Below are positions 24,312-33,103 of a stretch of DNA of 40,068 bases, piece after piece; positions within the stretch are counted from its first letter, which is position 1, and each line of letters opens with the position of its first letter. A model generated the notes under the pieces. It worked only from the letters and a program-made list of their open reading frames with translations. It searched no databases and was not told the DNA's origin. The position numbers were made by a program, and so were the translations under genes. Source of the stretch: Burkholderia singularis (GTDB lineage: Bacteria > Pseudomonadota > Gammaproteobacteria > Burkholderiales > Burkholderiaceae); NCBI RefSeq assembly GCF_900176645.1, contig NZ_FXAN01000075.1, positions 1 to 40,068 of the forward strand, given 5' to 3'.

Positions 24312-27300
24312 GCGCACGCACGCACGCCGCCGCGCCGGGGTTCGCCCGCAACGCCGCCGTCGGCGCGGCGGCACGCGCGGGCCCGGGCGCGCGCGATGGC
24401 GGGCCCGGGCAGGTGGCGCGGCGCGTGCATCCGCTGAACGACGCCGTCGAACGCGCGCTGCGCGACGCCGGCCGCCCGCTCGATCCGGCGGTGCGGCGTT
24501 TTCTCGAACGCCGGATCGGCGCGCAACCGGCCGCGCCAGCGGCATCGGCCGTGCTCGATTCGGCGGGCGCCAGGCCGACGGGCGCCGCACACGCCAGCCT
24601 GAGCGGCCGGCGGCCGCTCGCGTTCGCCATCGCGCGCGCGAGCGATCCGCTCGAATACGCGGCCGATCGCGCGGCCGATCGCGTTCTGCAAGCGCCGGAC
24701 GGGTTCGCGTCCCGCGACAGCGCGTTCGCGGCCGATTTCAGCCGCGTGCGCGTACATGCGGACACAGCCGCACACGGCGCGGCGCGCGCATTGCGCGCAC
24801 GCGCGTTCGCATTCGGCGATGCCATCGTGTTTGCCGCGGGCGCTTACCGGCCGCACACGCGCGACGGCCTGTGGCTGCTCGCGCACGAGCTTGCGCATGT
24901 CGCGCAGCGGGTGGCCGGGCGTCTGTCGCGCAAGGCTGACGCCGCGCCGGATCTGCCGCCGACGGCCGAAGACGCGGAACTCGACGGCAAGCACCTGCCG
25001 TTGCCGACCGACGATCTGCCATCCGGCGACGCCACGGGCGCGCGCGCATCGGCCCCGCCGGGCGCGGCCAGCGTCCCGGCCGCGCAGCCGCCCGGCGCAT
25101 CGCGCGCGCAAGCGCCTTCCGGCGCCCCGGCAAAACCGGCCGCGCTCCAACCGGCGCCGCAGCCGGCGACGGCCGCTGCCGGGCCAGCCGCCGGGCCGAA
25201 AACGCCAGGCGAATTGCCCACCGGCGAGCTTGCGTTGATCGACGACGAACTGGCCGAGCACGAGCGCTGGGGCGCGGCGGCGCAGATGGTCGGCGCGGCA
25301 GGCTCGAAGGAGCGCGCCGCGTTCATCGCGGATCAGGCCGGCGAGGGCGCGGCCAAAGCGTTCAAGGAGGGCGTGGTCGAGGGCGCCAAGACGGCAGTGA
25401 AGCTGAAGGTTGCCGAAAAAGTCATCGAAAAGGTGGCGGTGACGATCGCGGTGCGGCTCGGCGCGCAGGCGGCGAAATTCACGCCGCTGCCCGGTATCGG
25501 CGCGGTGATCGGCGGCGTCATGGCGGGCTACGATCTCGCCAAGCGCGACTGGTCGGCAACCGGCCGCGCCATCGAGAATTTCGGCAAGGGCGCGGACGTC
25601 TATGAGCAGTTAGCCAACTCGATCGAGGCAATCAGCAACGTGATCGAAGTCGCCACGCAAGTAGCGAACGTGATCGCGGGCATTCTGGGCGCGGTCACGG
25701 TCGGCATGTGGGTCGCGGCGGTTGCCACGGCGGGTGCGGTGTCGCCGATGGCGGCGACGCTCACGGCGATTTCGCTTGCGATCGGCGCGGGCACGATGGT
25801 GCTCGACGGCATCAACGCGATCGTCCTCAAGGAGCTGATCACCGTATTTCGCGCGCTGCACGCGTTCGCGAGCGACGCGGACCCGCGCGACGTCGTCAAG
25901 CAGGGCGAGGCGATTCAGGGTGCGGCAGGCGGCGCGGCCGGTTTCGTCGGCGGGATGGTGGGCGCGAAGGCGGCCGAAAAAGGCATGCATCTGGCCACGC
26001 CGAAGCCCCCCCCGAAGTTGCCGGCGCATCCGAATCCGCCAGCCGGCGGCGGCGAGGGGCCGCTCGTGAAGGCGCAGCCGCCGACTGCGGGCGGCGAGCC
26101 GAAAACGGCCGGCAAACCGGCGGCGGGCGGCGAGACCGTGCCGGCGGGCGGTGCCGCGCCGCGCGGCGAGCCGTTGCCTGCCGGCGGGGGAAGCGGCACA
26201 GGAAAAATGCCGACGGCCGGTGAGCCTGCCAGCGCGACGCCGCCGGCGGCCGATCTGCCCGGAATCAAGCCGGCGGGCGAGCCCGCCGTGAAACCAGCCG
26301 TCGAAAAACCGCTTGTCGAAAGCCCCGCCGTCGACAAACCGGGCAGTCGGCCATCGGATCGGCCCGGCGAACTGAAACCGCCAACTGGCCCTGCCATGCC
26401 GGGCACGCCCGGCGGCAAGCCGGCCGAGTTGGAAATCCACGCCGCGCCGAAGCCTGAACCCAAGTCTGTCCCGGAGGCCGCGACGCCTTCGAATGCCAAT
26501 GCGGAACAGGCAGCCGCCTCGCCGGCCGAGCCCGCGAAAGCGGCGAGCGGCGCGCCTACACCCCCCAAAGCCGCCCCTAAAGCGCCTAAAACCCCGAAGG
26601 CGCCCAAGACGCCAAAGGAAGCTTCGGCCCCCAAAAAGGCCAACGCGCCGGACCCTGCAAGCAAGGACGCGCAAACGCCTCAAACGGCCCCAGCCAAGCA
26701 ATCCGCACCCGCCAAAAAAGCCAAGCAAGCCGTGACGGCAGATGGATCGACCGTATCCGAGCCGCCCGCGCCGGCCGCGCAGCCAGCGGCGAAAAAACCG
26801 GCGGCGTCGAAAGGAAGCGCCGAGTCGGCGGGCAAGCCGGCGAAATCGCCCGCCAACGAGCCGCAAGCGCAACCGCAGGCACCGGGCAAGCCCGCGCCGC
26901 CGTCTGAACCCGCGAGCGCGGCACCGGACAAGCCGCCCGCGGCAGCCGACGCCCAGAAGGCCTCATCGGCCCCGAAGGACGGCGCGGCAAAACCCGTCAA
27001 CGATCCGCACGACGTGGCGGAATTCGAAGTGCGCCAGGCCGCGTTCGAGGCGGGCAAGCAATTGGAAACCGGCAGAAGGAAGGCGAAAAGCGGCGGCAAG
27101 GAGTTGCCGCCGCCCACTGGCGAAGTGCTCGACAAGCTGGTCGAGAACACCAAGGAGGCGCGGGAACTGAGGCTCAAATACAGCACGCAACAAGGCAATC
27201 TGGCGGGCAAGATCCTGCTCAAGAACGTGAGACGGCGCTCGAAGCTGGCGGGCAAGGGCGCGAGCGAAGGGCACTTCGGCGACGCAAGCCGCCGCCTCGT

Positions 27301-29881
27301 GCCGGAGGCGGGCTTCCACAACGGCAAGATCATTTCGGTCGGCGTCGAACCGGGGGGGCAACCCAAGGGCGCACGCACGTCCGATCTGAACATCGCCAAG
27401 AAGCCGATCTCGCCGAGGAAATGGAAAAAACTGAAAGGCAAGAGCGGCGCCGCGGTGTTCGACGAAGCGCTCGATATGAAACTGGGCGGTGGCAAGGTGG
27501 CGAAAAAACAGGAATTCAAGACGCAATCCGGCGGGCTGGCCGTCTCCGAAATCACGCCTTTCTCAAAGCTCAAACGGAGCAAACGCGGTACGAAAAACGC
27601 GAAGGCCTCGGCGGGCCCGGCCGCGCCCGCGGCGGCCCCGCCCGCAGCGAAGACGCCGAAGAGCGGTAAGGCCAGCGCGGCCAAGACCGTCAAAACGGCC
27701 AAGGCGACCAAGGCGGCCAAGGCGAAGACGAAAGCGAAGGGCGCGTCCGCGGCGGCCCCGAGCGAGCCGCAGGCGCTGCCCGCGGCGGCCCAGCCGGTGG
27801 CCGATCAGCCGCTTGGCGCGGCGGCGAAGGAGACGCCGGTTGCCGCGTCCGATGCGCCGCTTGCCGCGAAACCCGGACAGCCTGAGCTGGCGGGGCAGCC
27901 TGTCGCGGCCGGCCAGGAAGGTGCGGCTGCCGCGAAACAAGGCGCCGCCGCGCCGGATGCGCCGTCGGCTGCGCCCGGCGTCGAAGCCGAGCCGGTCGCC
28001 GCCGCGCCGTCGGCCCAGCCGGCACCTGCCGATGCGCCCGCCATGCCGGTTGCCACAGAAACGCCGGCGGCGGAATCCACGACGCACGAGCCGCCCGGCA
28101 CGTCAGCGGCCGAGTCGATGCCGGCCGGGGCCTCGGATGCGCTGCCGTCCAATGTGGACGCGCCGTCCGAGCAGCCGCCCGCTCTTTCCGCGCAAGCCTC
28201 CGCCGAGCCTGCCGGCGCCTCCGATGCCTTCGACGCCCATGCCACGCCGCAAGCGCTGCCGCCGGAGGCGGCGGTGCCTGCCGATGCATTTGCCGCGCCA
28301 CCGGAATCGGAATCGACATCGACATCGGCATCCGCATCGGCCGAGCCGCCCCGCGATACGCCCGCCAGCGCGGCACCCGCGCCGATTGCGCCGAGCCCGG
28401 CACGCGCGGCGCCCGCCAGTGCCGCCGAGCCCGCCACGGACGCCACACCAGCCGTGACGGCAGACAAACCGGCCGGCGAACCGGCGAACCTGCCGCCGTT
28501 GGCGCCGAAGTCGCGGCCTGTCGCGTCTGCGCCGCCCGCGCCTGCCGCGGCGTCGGGGTCCGTGGCCTCTCATCCGGCTGCCGGCGGTGAGCCGAATATC
28601 GCGCATCCGCCGGCGGCGGGCGCGCCATCTGCGCAGGCGTCGCCATCGGCCGCCGCGGGCGAAGCGCCGAAGGCTACGCCAATGGCCGCAGCGGCAAAAG
28701 CGCTCGAAATCACGCCGCCGTCTGCGCTGGCGCCGGCGCTCATGCCGGGCGCCGCGCCCGCAGCCGGAACCCGGACCAGTCAGGAAGCCGGCAACGACAG
28801 CTGCGCGCGCGGCAAGGGAACCGGCGGCATGCCGAGCGCGTCGCCGTCCAACGAAACCGGCGGCACATCGGGCGCGTCGCCGTCGAAAGACGAAACCGGC
28901 TCGGCGGCCGCATCGCGTCAACCCGCGCCGTCCACGTCGCCCGCGCCGTCCAAGCCGCCCGCCGCGCCGCTGCCTGCGCCCGAACCCGCCGCGGACGAAA
29001 GCGCGTCCGCCGAGCCCGTCGTCGAGCGCGTGAACCCGGCTTACCAGCCGCCGCCCGCGACGCCGGACGATCTCGTCAACCTGCGCAACCAGATCATCGA
29101 CACGCTCGCGGCCCGCGCGCAGACCGAACAGTTCGCGCAGATGATGGGCAAGCAAAAGGCGCATCACGAGGAGAACGAAAAACCGCTCGCCGACATGAAG
29201 CAGGGCACGGGCGACGCGATCAGCGCGACGCAAGCGCATCAGAAAGCGCTCGCCGAGCGCGACGAAGCAAACGAGCGCAAGAAGGCCGAAGAGAACAAGG
29301 CGCGCGGCAAGATCGACGACTACGCGTCCCGCGCCGGAAAGCTGACCTCGCTGACCGTTCCGCTGCGGGGTCTCGCGCGTTTCACGGGGCTTGCGCGCGC
29401 GTTGCCGGACGAGCCGGGCCCGGTGCTGAGCGTGAAGAACGGCGTGCTGAAGATGAACAGCGACGCGACGAAGTTTCTCGGCCAGCTCGACCAGATGGAC
29501 CAGACGATGAGCGACCAGAAGGCGCAGCAGGCCGAGCGCGACAAAGGCATCCAGGCCGATGCGGCAACCATCAGGCAAACCGGCGATCAAGCCGATCAAT
29601 CGTCGAAGCAATTGCAGGACGCGAAGGATACAACGGAGGATTTCGACAAAAACAACCAGGCGCGCAAGGAAGATGCGTCGAACCAGCAAAAGGGCGCGCA
29701 GCAAACGTCGAATAGCTTGTCCGCGCAAGCGAAGCAGAAGGAACAGCAGGCGGTGAGCCTCGCGGCGGCCATGCAATTCTGGGCGCGCGGCCATGCGAAG
29801 GCGCGCTCGGATGCGCTTGAGGCGACGCGCAAGCGCCTTGCCGACATGGGCTATCGGATCACGGAGGTACGCGAGCGATGA
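24308..29881 (+). CDS. Giant DUF4157 protein (1857 aa), candidate eCIS cargo
   Basis: Residues 1-210 hold a DUF4157 domain: AGRPLDPAVRRFLERRIG, FSRVRVHADTAA and the metalloprotease-like HELAH (193-197). It is interrupted by about 70 extra residues after the first helix. Residues about 370-565 are long hydrophobic or amphipathic helices. Residues 566-900 are Pro/Ala/Lys linker. Residues 900-1100 form a compact basic region with Asp1026 and Asp1056-Met-Lys1058, a possible PD-(D/E)xK-like nuclease pattern. Then comes a Lys-Ala histone H1-like stretch and a long Ala/Pro linker to about 1578. The end (1578-1857) is charged coiled coil. DUF4157 is a known N-terminal marker of eCIS-associated toxins. 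Alternatively, the length and coiled coil could suit a tape measure. Start 24308 is set by the ATGA overlap. Confidence 0.75.
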   Translation: MSARTHAAAPGFARNAAVGAAARAGPGARDGGPGQVARRVHPLNDAVERALRDAGRPLDPAVRRFLERRIGAQPAAPAASAVLDSAGARPTGAAHASLSGRRPLAFAIARASDPLEYAADRAADRVLQAPDGFASRDSAFAADFSRVRVHADTAAHGAARALRARAFAFGDAIVFAAGAYRPHTRDGLWLLAHELAHVAQRVAGRLSRKADAAPDLPPTAEDAELDGKHLPLPTDDLPSGDATGARASAPPGAASVPAAQPPGASRAQAPSGAPAKPAALQPAPQPATAAAGPAAGPKTPGELPTGELALIDDELAEHERWGAAAQMVGAAGSKERAAFIADQAGEGAAKAFKEGVVEGAKTAVKLKVAEKVIEKVAVTIAVRLGAQAAKFTPLPGIGAVIGGVMAGYDLAKRDWSATGRAIENFGKGADVYEQLANSIEAISNVIEVATQVANVIAGILGAVTVGMWVAAVATAGAVSPMAATLTAISLAIGAGTMVLDGINAIVLKELITVFRALHAFASDADPRDVVKQGEAIQGAAGGAAGFVGGMVGAKAAEKGMHLATPKPPPKLPAHPNPPAGGGEGPLVKAQPPTAGGEPKTAGKPAAGGETVPAGGAAPRGEPLPAGGGSGTGKMPTAGEPASATPPAADLPGIKPAGEPAVKPAVEKPLVESPAVDKPGSRPSDRPGELKPPTGPAMPGTPGGKPAELEIHAAPKPEPKSVPEAATPSNANAEQAAASPAEPAKAASGAPTPPKAAPKAPKTPKAPKTPKEASAPKKANAPDPASKDAQTPQTAPAKQSAPAKKAKQAVTADGSTVSEPPAPAAQPAAKKPAASKGSAESAGKPAKSPANEPQAQPQAPGKPAPPSEPASAAPDKPPAAADAQKASSAPKDGAAKPVNDPHDVAEFEVRQAAFEAGKQLETGRRKAKSGGKELPPPTGEVLDKLVENTKEARELRLKYSTQQGNLAGKILLKNVRRRSKLAGKGASEGHFGDASRRLVPEAGFHNGKIISVGVEPGGQPKGARTSDLNIAKKPISPRKWKKLKGKSGAAVFDEALDMKLGGGKVAKKQEFKTQSGGLAVSEITPFSKLKRSKRGTKNAKASAGPAAPAAAPPAAKTPKSGKASAAKTVKTAKATKAAKAKTKAKGASAAAPSEPQALPAAAQPVADQPLGAAAKETPVAASDAPLAAKPGQPELAGQPVAAGQEGAAAAKQGAAAPDAPSAAPGVEAEPVAAAPSAQPAPADAPAMPVATETPAAESTTHEPPGTSAAESMPAGASDALPSNVDAPSEQPPALSAQASAEPAGASDAFDAHATPQALPPEAAVPADAFAAPPESESTSTSASASAEPPRDTPASAAPAPIAPSPARAAPASAAEPATDATPAVTADKPAGEPANLPPLAPKSRPVASAPPAPAAASGSVASHPAAGGEPNIAHPPAAGAPSAQASPSAAAGEAPKATPMAAAAKALEITPPSALAPALMPGAAPAAGTRTSQEAGNDSCARGKGTGGMPSASPSNETGGTSGASPSKDETGSAAASRQPAPSTSPAPSKPPAAPLPAPEPAADESASAEPVVERVNPAYQPPPATPDDLVNLRNQIIDTLAARAQTEQFAQMMGKQKAHHEENEKPLADMKQGTGDAISATQAHQKALAERDEANERKKAEENKARGKIDDYASRAGKLTSLTVPLRGLARFTGLARALPDEPGPVLSVKNGVLKMNSDATKFLGQLDQMDQTMSDQKAQQAERDKGIQADAATIRQTGDQADQSSKQLQDAKDTTEDFDKNNQARKEDASNQQKGAQQTSNSLSAQAKQKEQQAVSLAAAMQFWARGHAKARSDALEATRKRLADMGYRITEVRER
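28304..28339 (+). repeat. Six 6-bp imperfect tandem units in the giant gene
   Basis: Six in-frame hexamers of the form RMATCS (GAATCG twice, ACATCG twice, GCATCC, GCATCG) encode alternating Glu/Thr/Ala-Ser pairs in the long linker. Such simple repeats can change length by slippage without breaking the frame. Confidence 0.6.
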
Positions 29882-30822
29882 ACCCGTGCGAGCCTGCCGA
29901 TGCGTTGCTCGACGCCGCGCTTGCGCGGCTGCGCCAGGGCGATTTCGATGGCGCGGCCCGCGCGCTGGAGGACGCTGCCGGCCAGCAGGCCGCGCAGCCG
30001 GTCGAACGCGCGCGCTGCCTGCAGTTGGCCGCCGCGCTGCGCGGCGCGCTCGGGCACGCCGAAGCCGCTAGTCTGCTGGCGGGCCAAGCGGCCGCCGCGC
30101 TGCCGGACGATGCGCCGAGCGCCGTCGCCGCGCGGGTGCGGCAGGCCGAAGCCAGCGAGGCAGCGGGCCGCTGGCACGACGCGGCGCAATGCTACGGGGC
30201 CGCGCTCGATCAAGCGCGCGCCGCGCACCTGGGCGCAGACGCATCGATTGCGCTGCTGCGTGCGCGCGCCGCGTGCCGGATCGCCGAGCGCGCGTTCGGC
30301 GCCGCCGCGGCCGATTTCGATGCCGCGTGCGCGCTCGCCGCGCCGCGCATCGCCGCGTTCCTGCGCACCGAGCATGCGCGGCTGCTATCGAACGCGGGCG
30401 CCTATGACGCGGCGCGCGCGGCGCTGCCGCCGCCCGTGCCGGGCGATGCGCAGCTGTGCGCGGAAATCGGCGTCGAACATGCGCGCCTCGAGCGCGCGGC
30501 CGGGCACTGGGAAGCGGCGCGCATCGCGGCACGCGAGGCGCGCGCGAACGCGCTCGACGCGATCGCGCCGGTGCCTTATTTCGCGGCGAGCGTCGAGTCG
30601 GCCGAACTGTTCGACGCGTTCGGCCAGCGCGCCGACGCTTACGGGTCGCTCGCGAGCGCATGGGTGACACTCGCGGATCTGCTCGGCGAGTCGGTCGCGA
30701 AAAGCTGGGTCGAGCCTTGTCTGCTCGCGTTGCGGCTGCGCTGGGGCGACGCGGGCTTCTTCGACGCGAAACGCACGCACGACGACCGGCGGCGCGCCCA
30801 ACGCAACGAGGCGAAGCGATGA
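29878..30822 (+). CDS. TPR-like helical repeat protein of the eCIS cluster
   Basis: A 314-residue, nearly all-helical, alanine-rich protein. Repeating helix pairs with TPR-style spacing are visible: ALARLRQGDFDGAARALEDA, AEASEAAGRWHDAAQCYGAA, ACRIAERAFGAAAADFDAAC and EHARLERAAGHWEAARIAA, ending with a basic tail (KRTHDDRRRAQRNEAKR). TPR arrays bind peptides or partner proteins. Sandwiched by ATGA overlaps between the two DUF4157 genes, it may act as a chaperone or adaptor for them. No signal peptide is seen, so it is probably cytosolic. Confidence 0.65.
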   Translation: MNPCEPADALLDAALARLRQGDFDGAARALEDAAGQQAAQPVERARCLQLAAALRGALGHAEAASLLAGQAAAALPDDAPSAVAARVRQAEASEAAGRWHDAAQCYGAALDQARAAHLGADASIALLRARAACRIAERAFGAAAADFDAACALAAPRIAAFLRTEHARLLSNAGAYDAARAALPPPVPGDAQLCAEIGVEHARLERAAGHWEAARIAAREARANALDAIAPVPYFAASVESAELFDAFGQRADAYGSLASAWVTLADLLGESVAKSWVEPCLLALRLRWGDAGFFDAKRTHDDRRRAQRNEAKR

Positions 30823-32444
30823 GCGCGCGCTACCGGGTCGGCGCGCCGAAAACCGCGCCGCGGGCTCATCCGGCGCGGCTGGCACCGCCGCGCATCCCGC
30901 GCGCGGCGGGCCGTGCGCTCGACGCCGCGACGCGCGCGTACATGGAGCCGCGCTTCGGTCAGGATTTCAGCCGCGTGCGCGTGCATACCGACGCGCGTTC
31001 GGTGCGCGCATGCGGCGCCCACGCGCTGACGGCAGGCGATCACATCGCGTTCTCGCCCGGCCGCTACGCGCCCGACACGCCGGCCGGGCGCGGTCTCGTC
31101 GCGCACGAGCTGGCGCACGTGGTCCAGCAACGCCGCGGCCGCGGCGATGCGCATCGGCCAAGCATACCCGGCGATCGCGACGAAACCGGCGCCCAGCGCG
31201 CGGTGCACGATCTCGCGGCCGGCCGCGCGCCGTCGCTCGACGCCGCCCGCGCCGGCATCCATTACCAGCAGGCGGGCGACGCGCCGCCGCCCGCGCTGCC
31301 ATTGGCGGCTCCGCAGCCGTTCGGTCCGTTCGCGCCGAAACAATCGGCATCGGAGCGGCTGCTCGACGGTTTTCTGAAGCAGATGTGGCTTGCGCAGTCG
31401 GGCGGACAGCAGCCGTTGCGGCTGACGCCGAACGTCGTCGACGGCTTGCGTCTGATTCTCGGCACGCAAACGCTGCCCGTCAGCGCATCGCAGACGTTCG
31501 CGACGGCCGATGCGCTCTACGCGCAGGTGCGCGCGTGGCTGATGCCGGGCGCCGCACCCGCAGCGACGCTGCCGAACGTGCTCGATCGGCTGGTCGCCGC
31601 CGAAAAACCGCTGTCGTCGGCCGGCGCCCGCGGCGCGCCGGCGGGCAAACCGGCCGCGCCGCCATTCGCGTCGCCGCCACCGGCGTTCGCGCCGCAGCCC
31701 GCATCGATTCCGGACCCGCGCAAGCCACCCGCGCCGGGCAATCGCTACGACGAGGCCGCGACCAAGGCGCTCGAAGCCGCGTTCGAGACATTCCGCCGCA
31801 CGCAAATCGGCCGCGAGCTGGAAAAAGCGGTCAAGGAATACGTGTTCAGTCAGGAGGGCGTGCCGCTTGTCGTCTGGGTGACGGCGGCGGGGGCGATGTT
31901 CATCGCCGCGAACGATCCGAAGCTGCCCGCGATGCCGGACCTCGATCTCGGCCGCGGCATCACGCTGAAGTTCGATCTGGCCGCGAAGGCCTCCGAGCTG
32001 CCGCCGCTGCTGCGCGAGCTGGTGCATGGCCGCGCGAGGCCGTCCGCGCCCAATGCCCATGCCGACGCGCCCGGCGCGCCCAATCCGCCCGAGCGCCATA
32101 TCGGCGCAAGCGTGACGTTCACGTCCGAGGCGCTCGGCGAGTTCCTCCATGCCGCCGGCCGGTTTTTCTCGGAAACGGCCACATGGATTGGCAGCGGCGT
32201 CGTGCATGCGGGCATGGTGATCGGGCGCGGCGCATCGGCGGCCGGCAAATGGCTCGGCCGTGTCCTGACGCCGGCTCTATTCGGCGCGGCGGGGGCGGCG
32301 GCCGGCGCCGCGCTCGGCGCGCTCGCGCTGGGCGGGCGCGGCGCGCTGATCGGCGCGGCGGCGGGGCTCGCGGCAGGCATCGGCGCGGGCCTGCTCAAGC
32401 AGCATCTCGAACGCGCGCAGCATCGTCAGCAGGGGCAGACATGA
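30819..32444 (+). CDS. Second DUF4157 protein with glycine-zipper tail (541 aa)
   Basis: The N-terminal DUF4157 domain is nearly textbook: AAGRALDAATRAYMEPRFG, DFSRVRVHTDARS, ITFSPGRY-type GDHIAFSPGRYAPDTPAG and VAHELAHVVQQ with His96-Glu97-x-x-His100. The middle (about 150-340) includes helices and a Pro-rich linker. A hydrophobic segment (VPLVVWVTAAGAMFIAAN) lies near residue 350. The C-terminus (about 484-532) is a Gly/Ala zipper, of the kind that inserts into or packs in membranes, followed by a short basic, Gln-rich tail. It is a second cargo candidate, perhaps membrane-acting. Linked by ATGA to the TPR-like gene and to the tube initiator gene. Confidence 0.78.
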   Translation: MSARYRVGAPKTAPRAHPARLAPPRIPRAAGRALDAATRAYMEPRFGQDFSRVRVHTDARSVRACGAHALTAGDHIAFSPGRYAPDTPAGRGLVAHELAHVVQQRRGRGDAHRPSIPGDRDETGAQRAVHDLAAGRAPSLDAARAGIHYQQAGDAPPPALPLAAPQPFGPFAPKQSASERLLDGFLKQMWLAQSGGQQPLRLTPNVVDGLRLILGTQTLPVSASQTFATADALYAQVRAWLMPGAAPAATLPNVLDRLVAAEKPLSSAGARGAPAGKPAAPPFASPPPAFAPQPASIPDPRKPPAPGNRYDEAATKALEAAFETFRRTQIGRELEKAVKEYVFSQEGVPLVVWVTAAGAMFIAANDPKLPAMPDLDLGRGITLKFDLAAKASELPPLLRELVHGRARPSAPNAHADAPGAPNPPERHIGASVTFTSEALGEFLHAAGRFFSETATWIGSGVVHAGMVIGRGASAAGKWLGRVLTPALFGAAGAAAGAALGALALGGRGALIGAAAGLAAGIGAGLLKQHLERAQHRQQGQT

Positions 32445-33103
32445 GTTCGTTTCCCGGTTCCCCGCGCGTACTGAAGGGCGGCATCGTGCTGCTCGACCCG
32501 GACAGCTTCACGGTGCTCGCCAACGGCATCGTCGTGATGCAGTACAACCCGGATACGTTGACGCGCACGCTGAAAATCAAGGGTGCCGAGGAGGGCGGCG
32601 ACCGCTCGGAGGCGTTGCGCGTCACCGGCCCGCCGGTGGAGATCTTCAAGCTGGAAGCGGAGATCGACGCGGCCGACCAGCTCGAGCATCCGGACCAGAA
32701 TCCGAACACGGTGCGCTACGGCATCGCGCCGCAGCTCGCCGCGCTCGAAATGCTCGCGTACCCGTCGAGCGCGGCGTTGCAACACAACTACGCGCTGTCG
32801 CAACAGGGCGTGCTCGAAATCATGCCGGTGCTCGCCCCGATGAGCCTGTTCGTCTGGAGCGCGGCGCGCATCGTGCCGGTGCGGCTGACCGAATTCAGCA
32901 TTACCGAGGAGGCGTTCGATCCGCAGCTCAATCCGCTGCGCGCGAAAGTGAGTCTCGGGCTGCGCGTGCTGAGCATCGACGATCTGTTCTTCGCCGATCG
33001 CGGCGGCGGCCTGTACATGGCCTACCAGCGGCAAAAGGAAGCCCTCGCGCAGCTTTACCGCTACGGCACGTTCAACGATCTCGGCATCAGGGGGCTGCCA
33101 TGA
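32441..33103 (+). CDS. CIS_tube-type tube initiator/adaptor (Afp7-like N-terminal domain)
   Basis: A 220-residue protein with the contractile-injection tube-protein domain that joins baseplate hub and tube. Typical segments are MQYNPDTLTRTLKIKGAE, PPVEIFKLEAEIDAADQLE, MLAYPSS, VWSAARIVPVRLTEFSITEE and FDPQLNPLRAKVSLGLRVLS. In AFP/PVC this domain is fused to a LysM domain (Afp7). Here the LysM part is a separate gene starting at 33100 with an ATGA overlap. Confidence 0.85.
   Translation: MSSFPGSPRVLKGGIVLLDPDSFTVLANGIVVMQYNPDTLTRTLKIKGAEEGGDRSEALRVTGPPVEIFKLEAEIDAADQLEHPDQNPNTVRYGIAPQLAALEMLAYPSSAALQHNYALSQQGVLEIMPVLAPMSLFVWSAARIVPVRLTEFSITEEAFDPQLNPLRAKVSLGLRVLSIDDLFFADRGGGLYMAYQRQKEALAQLYRYGTFNDLGIRGLP

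Noticed and set aside
28103..29794. Minus-strand frame of over 560 codons opposite the giant gene
   Set aside because: It reads as arginine/leucine/glycine repeats created by the Ala/Pro linker codons on the other strand.
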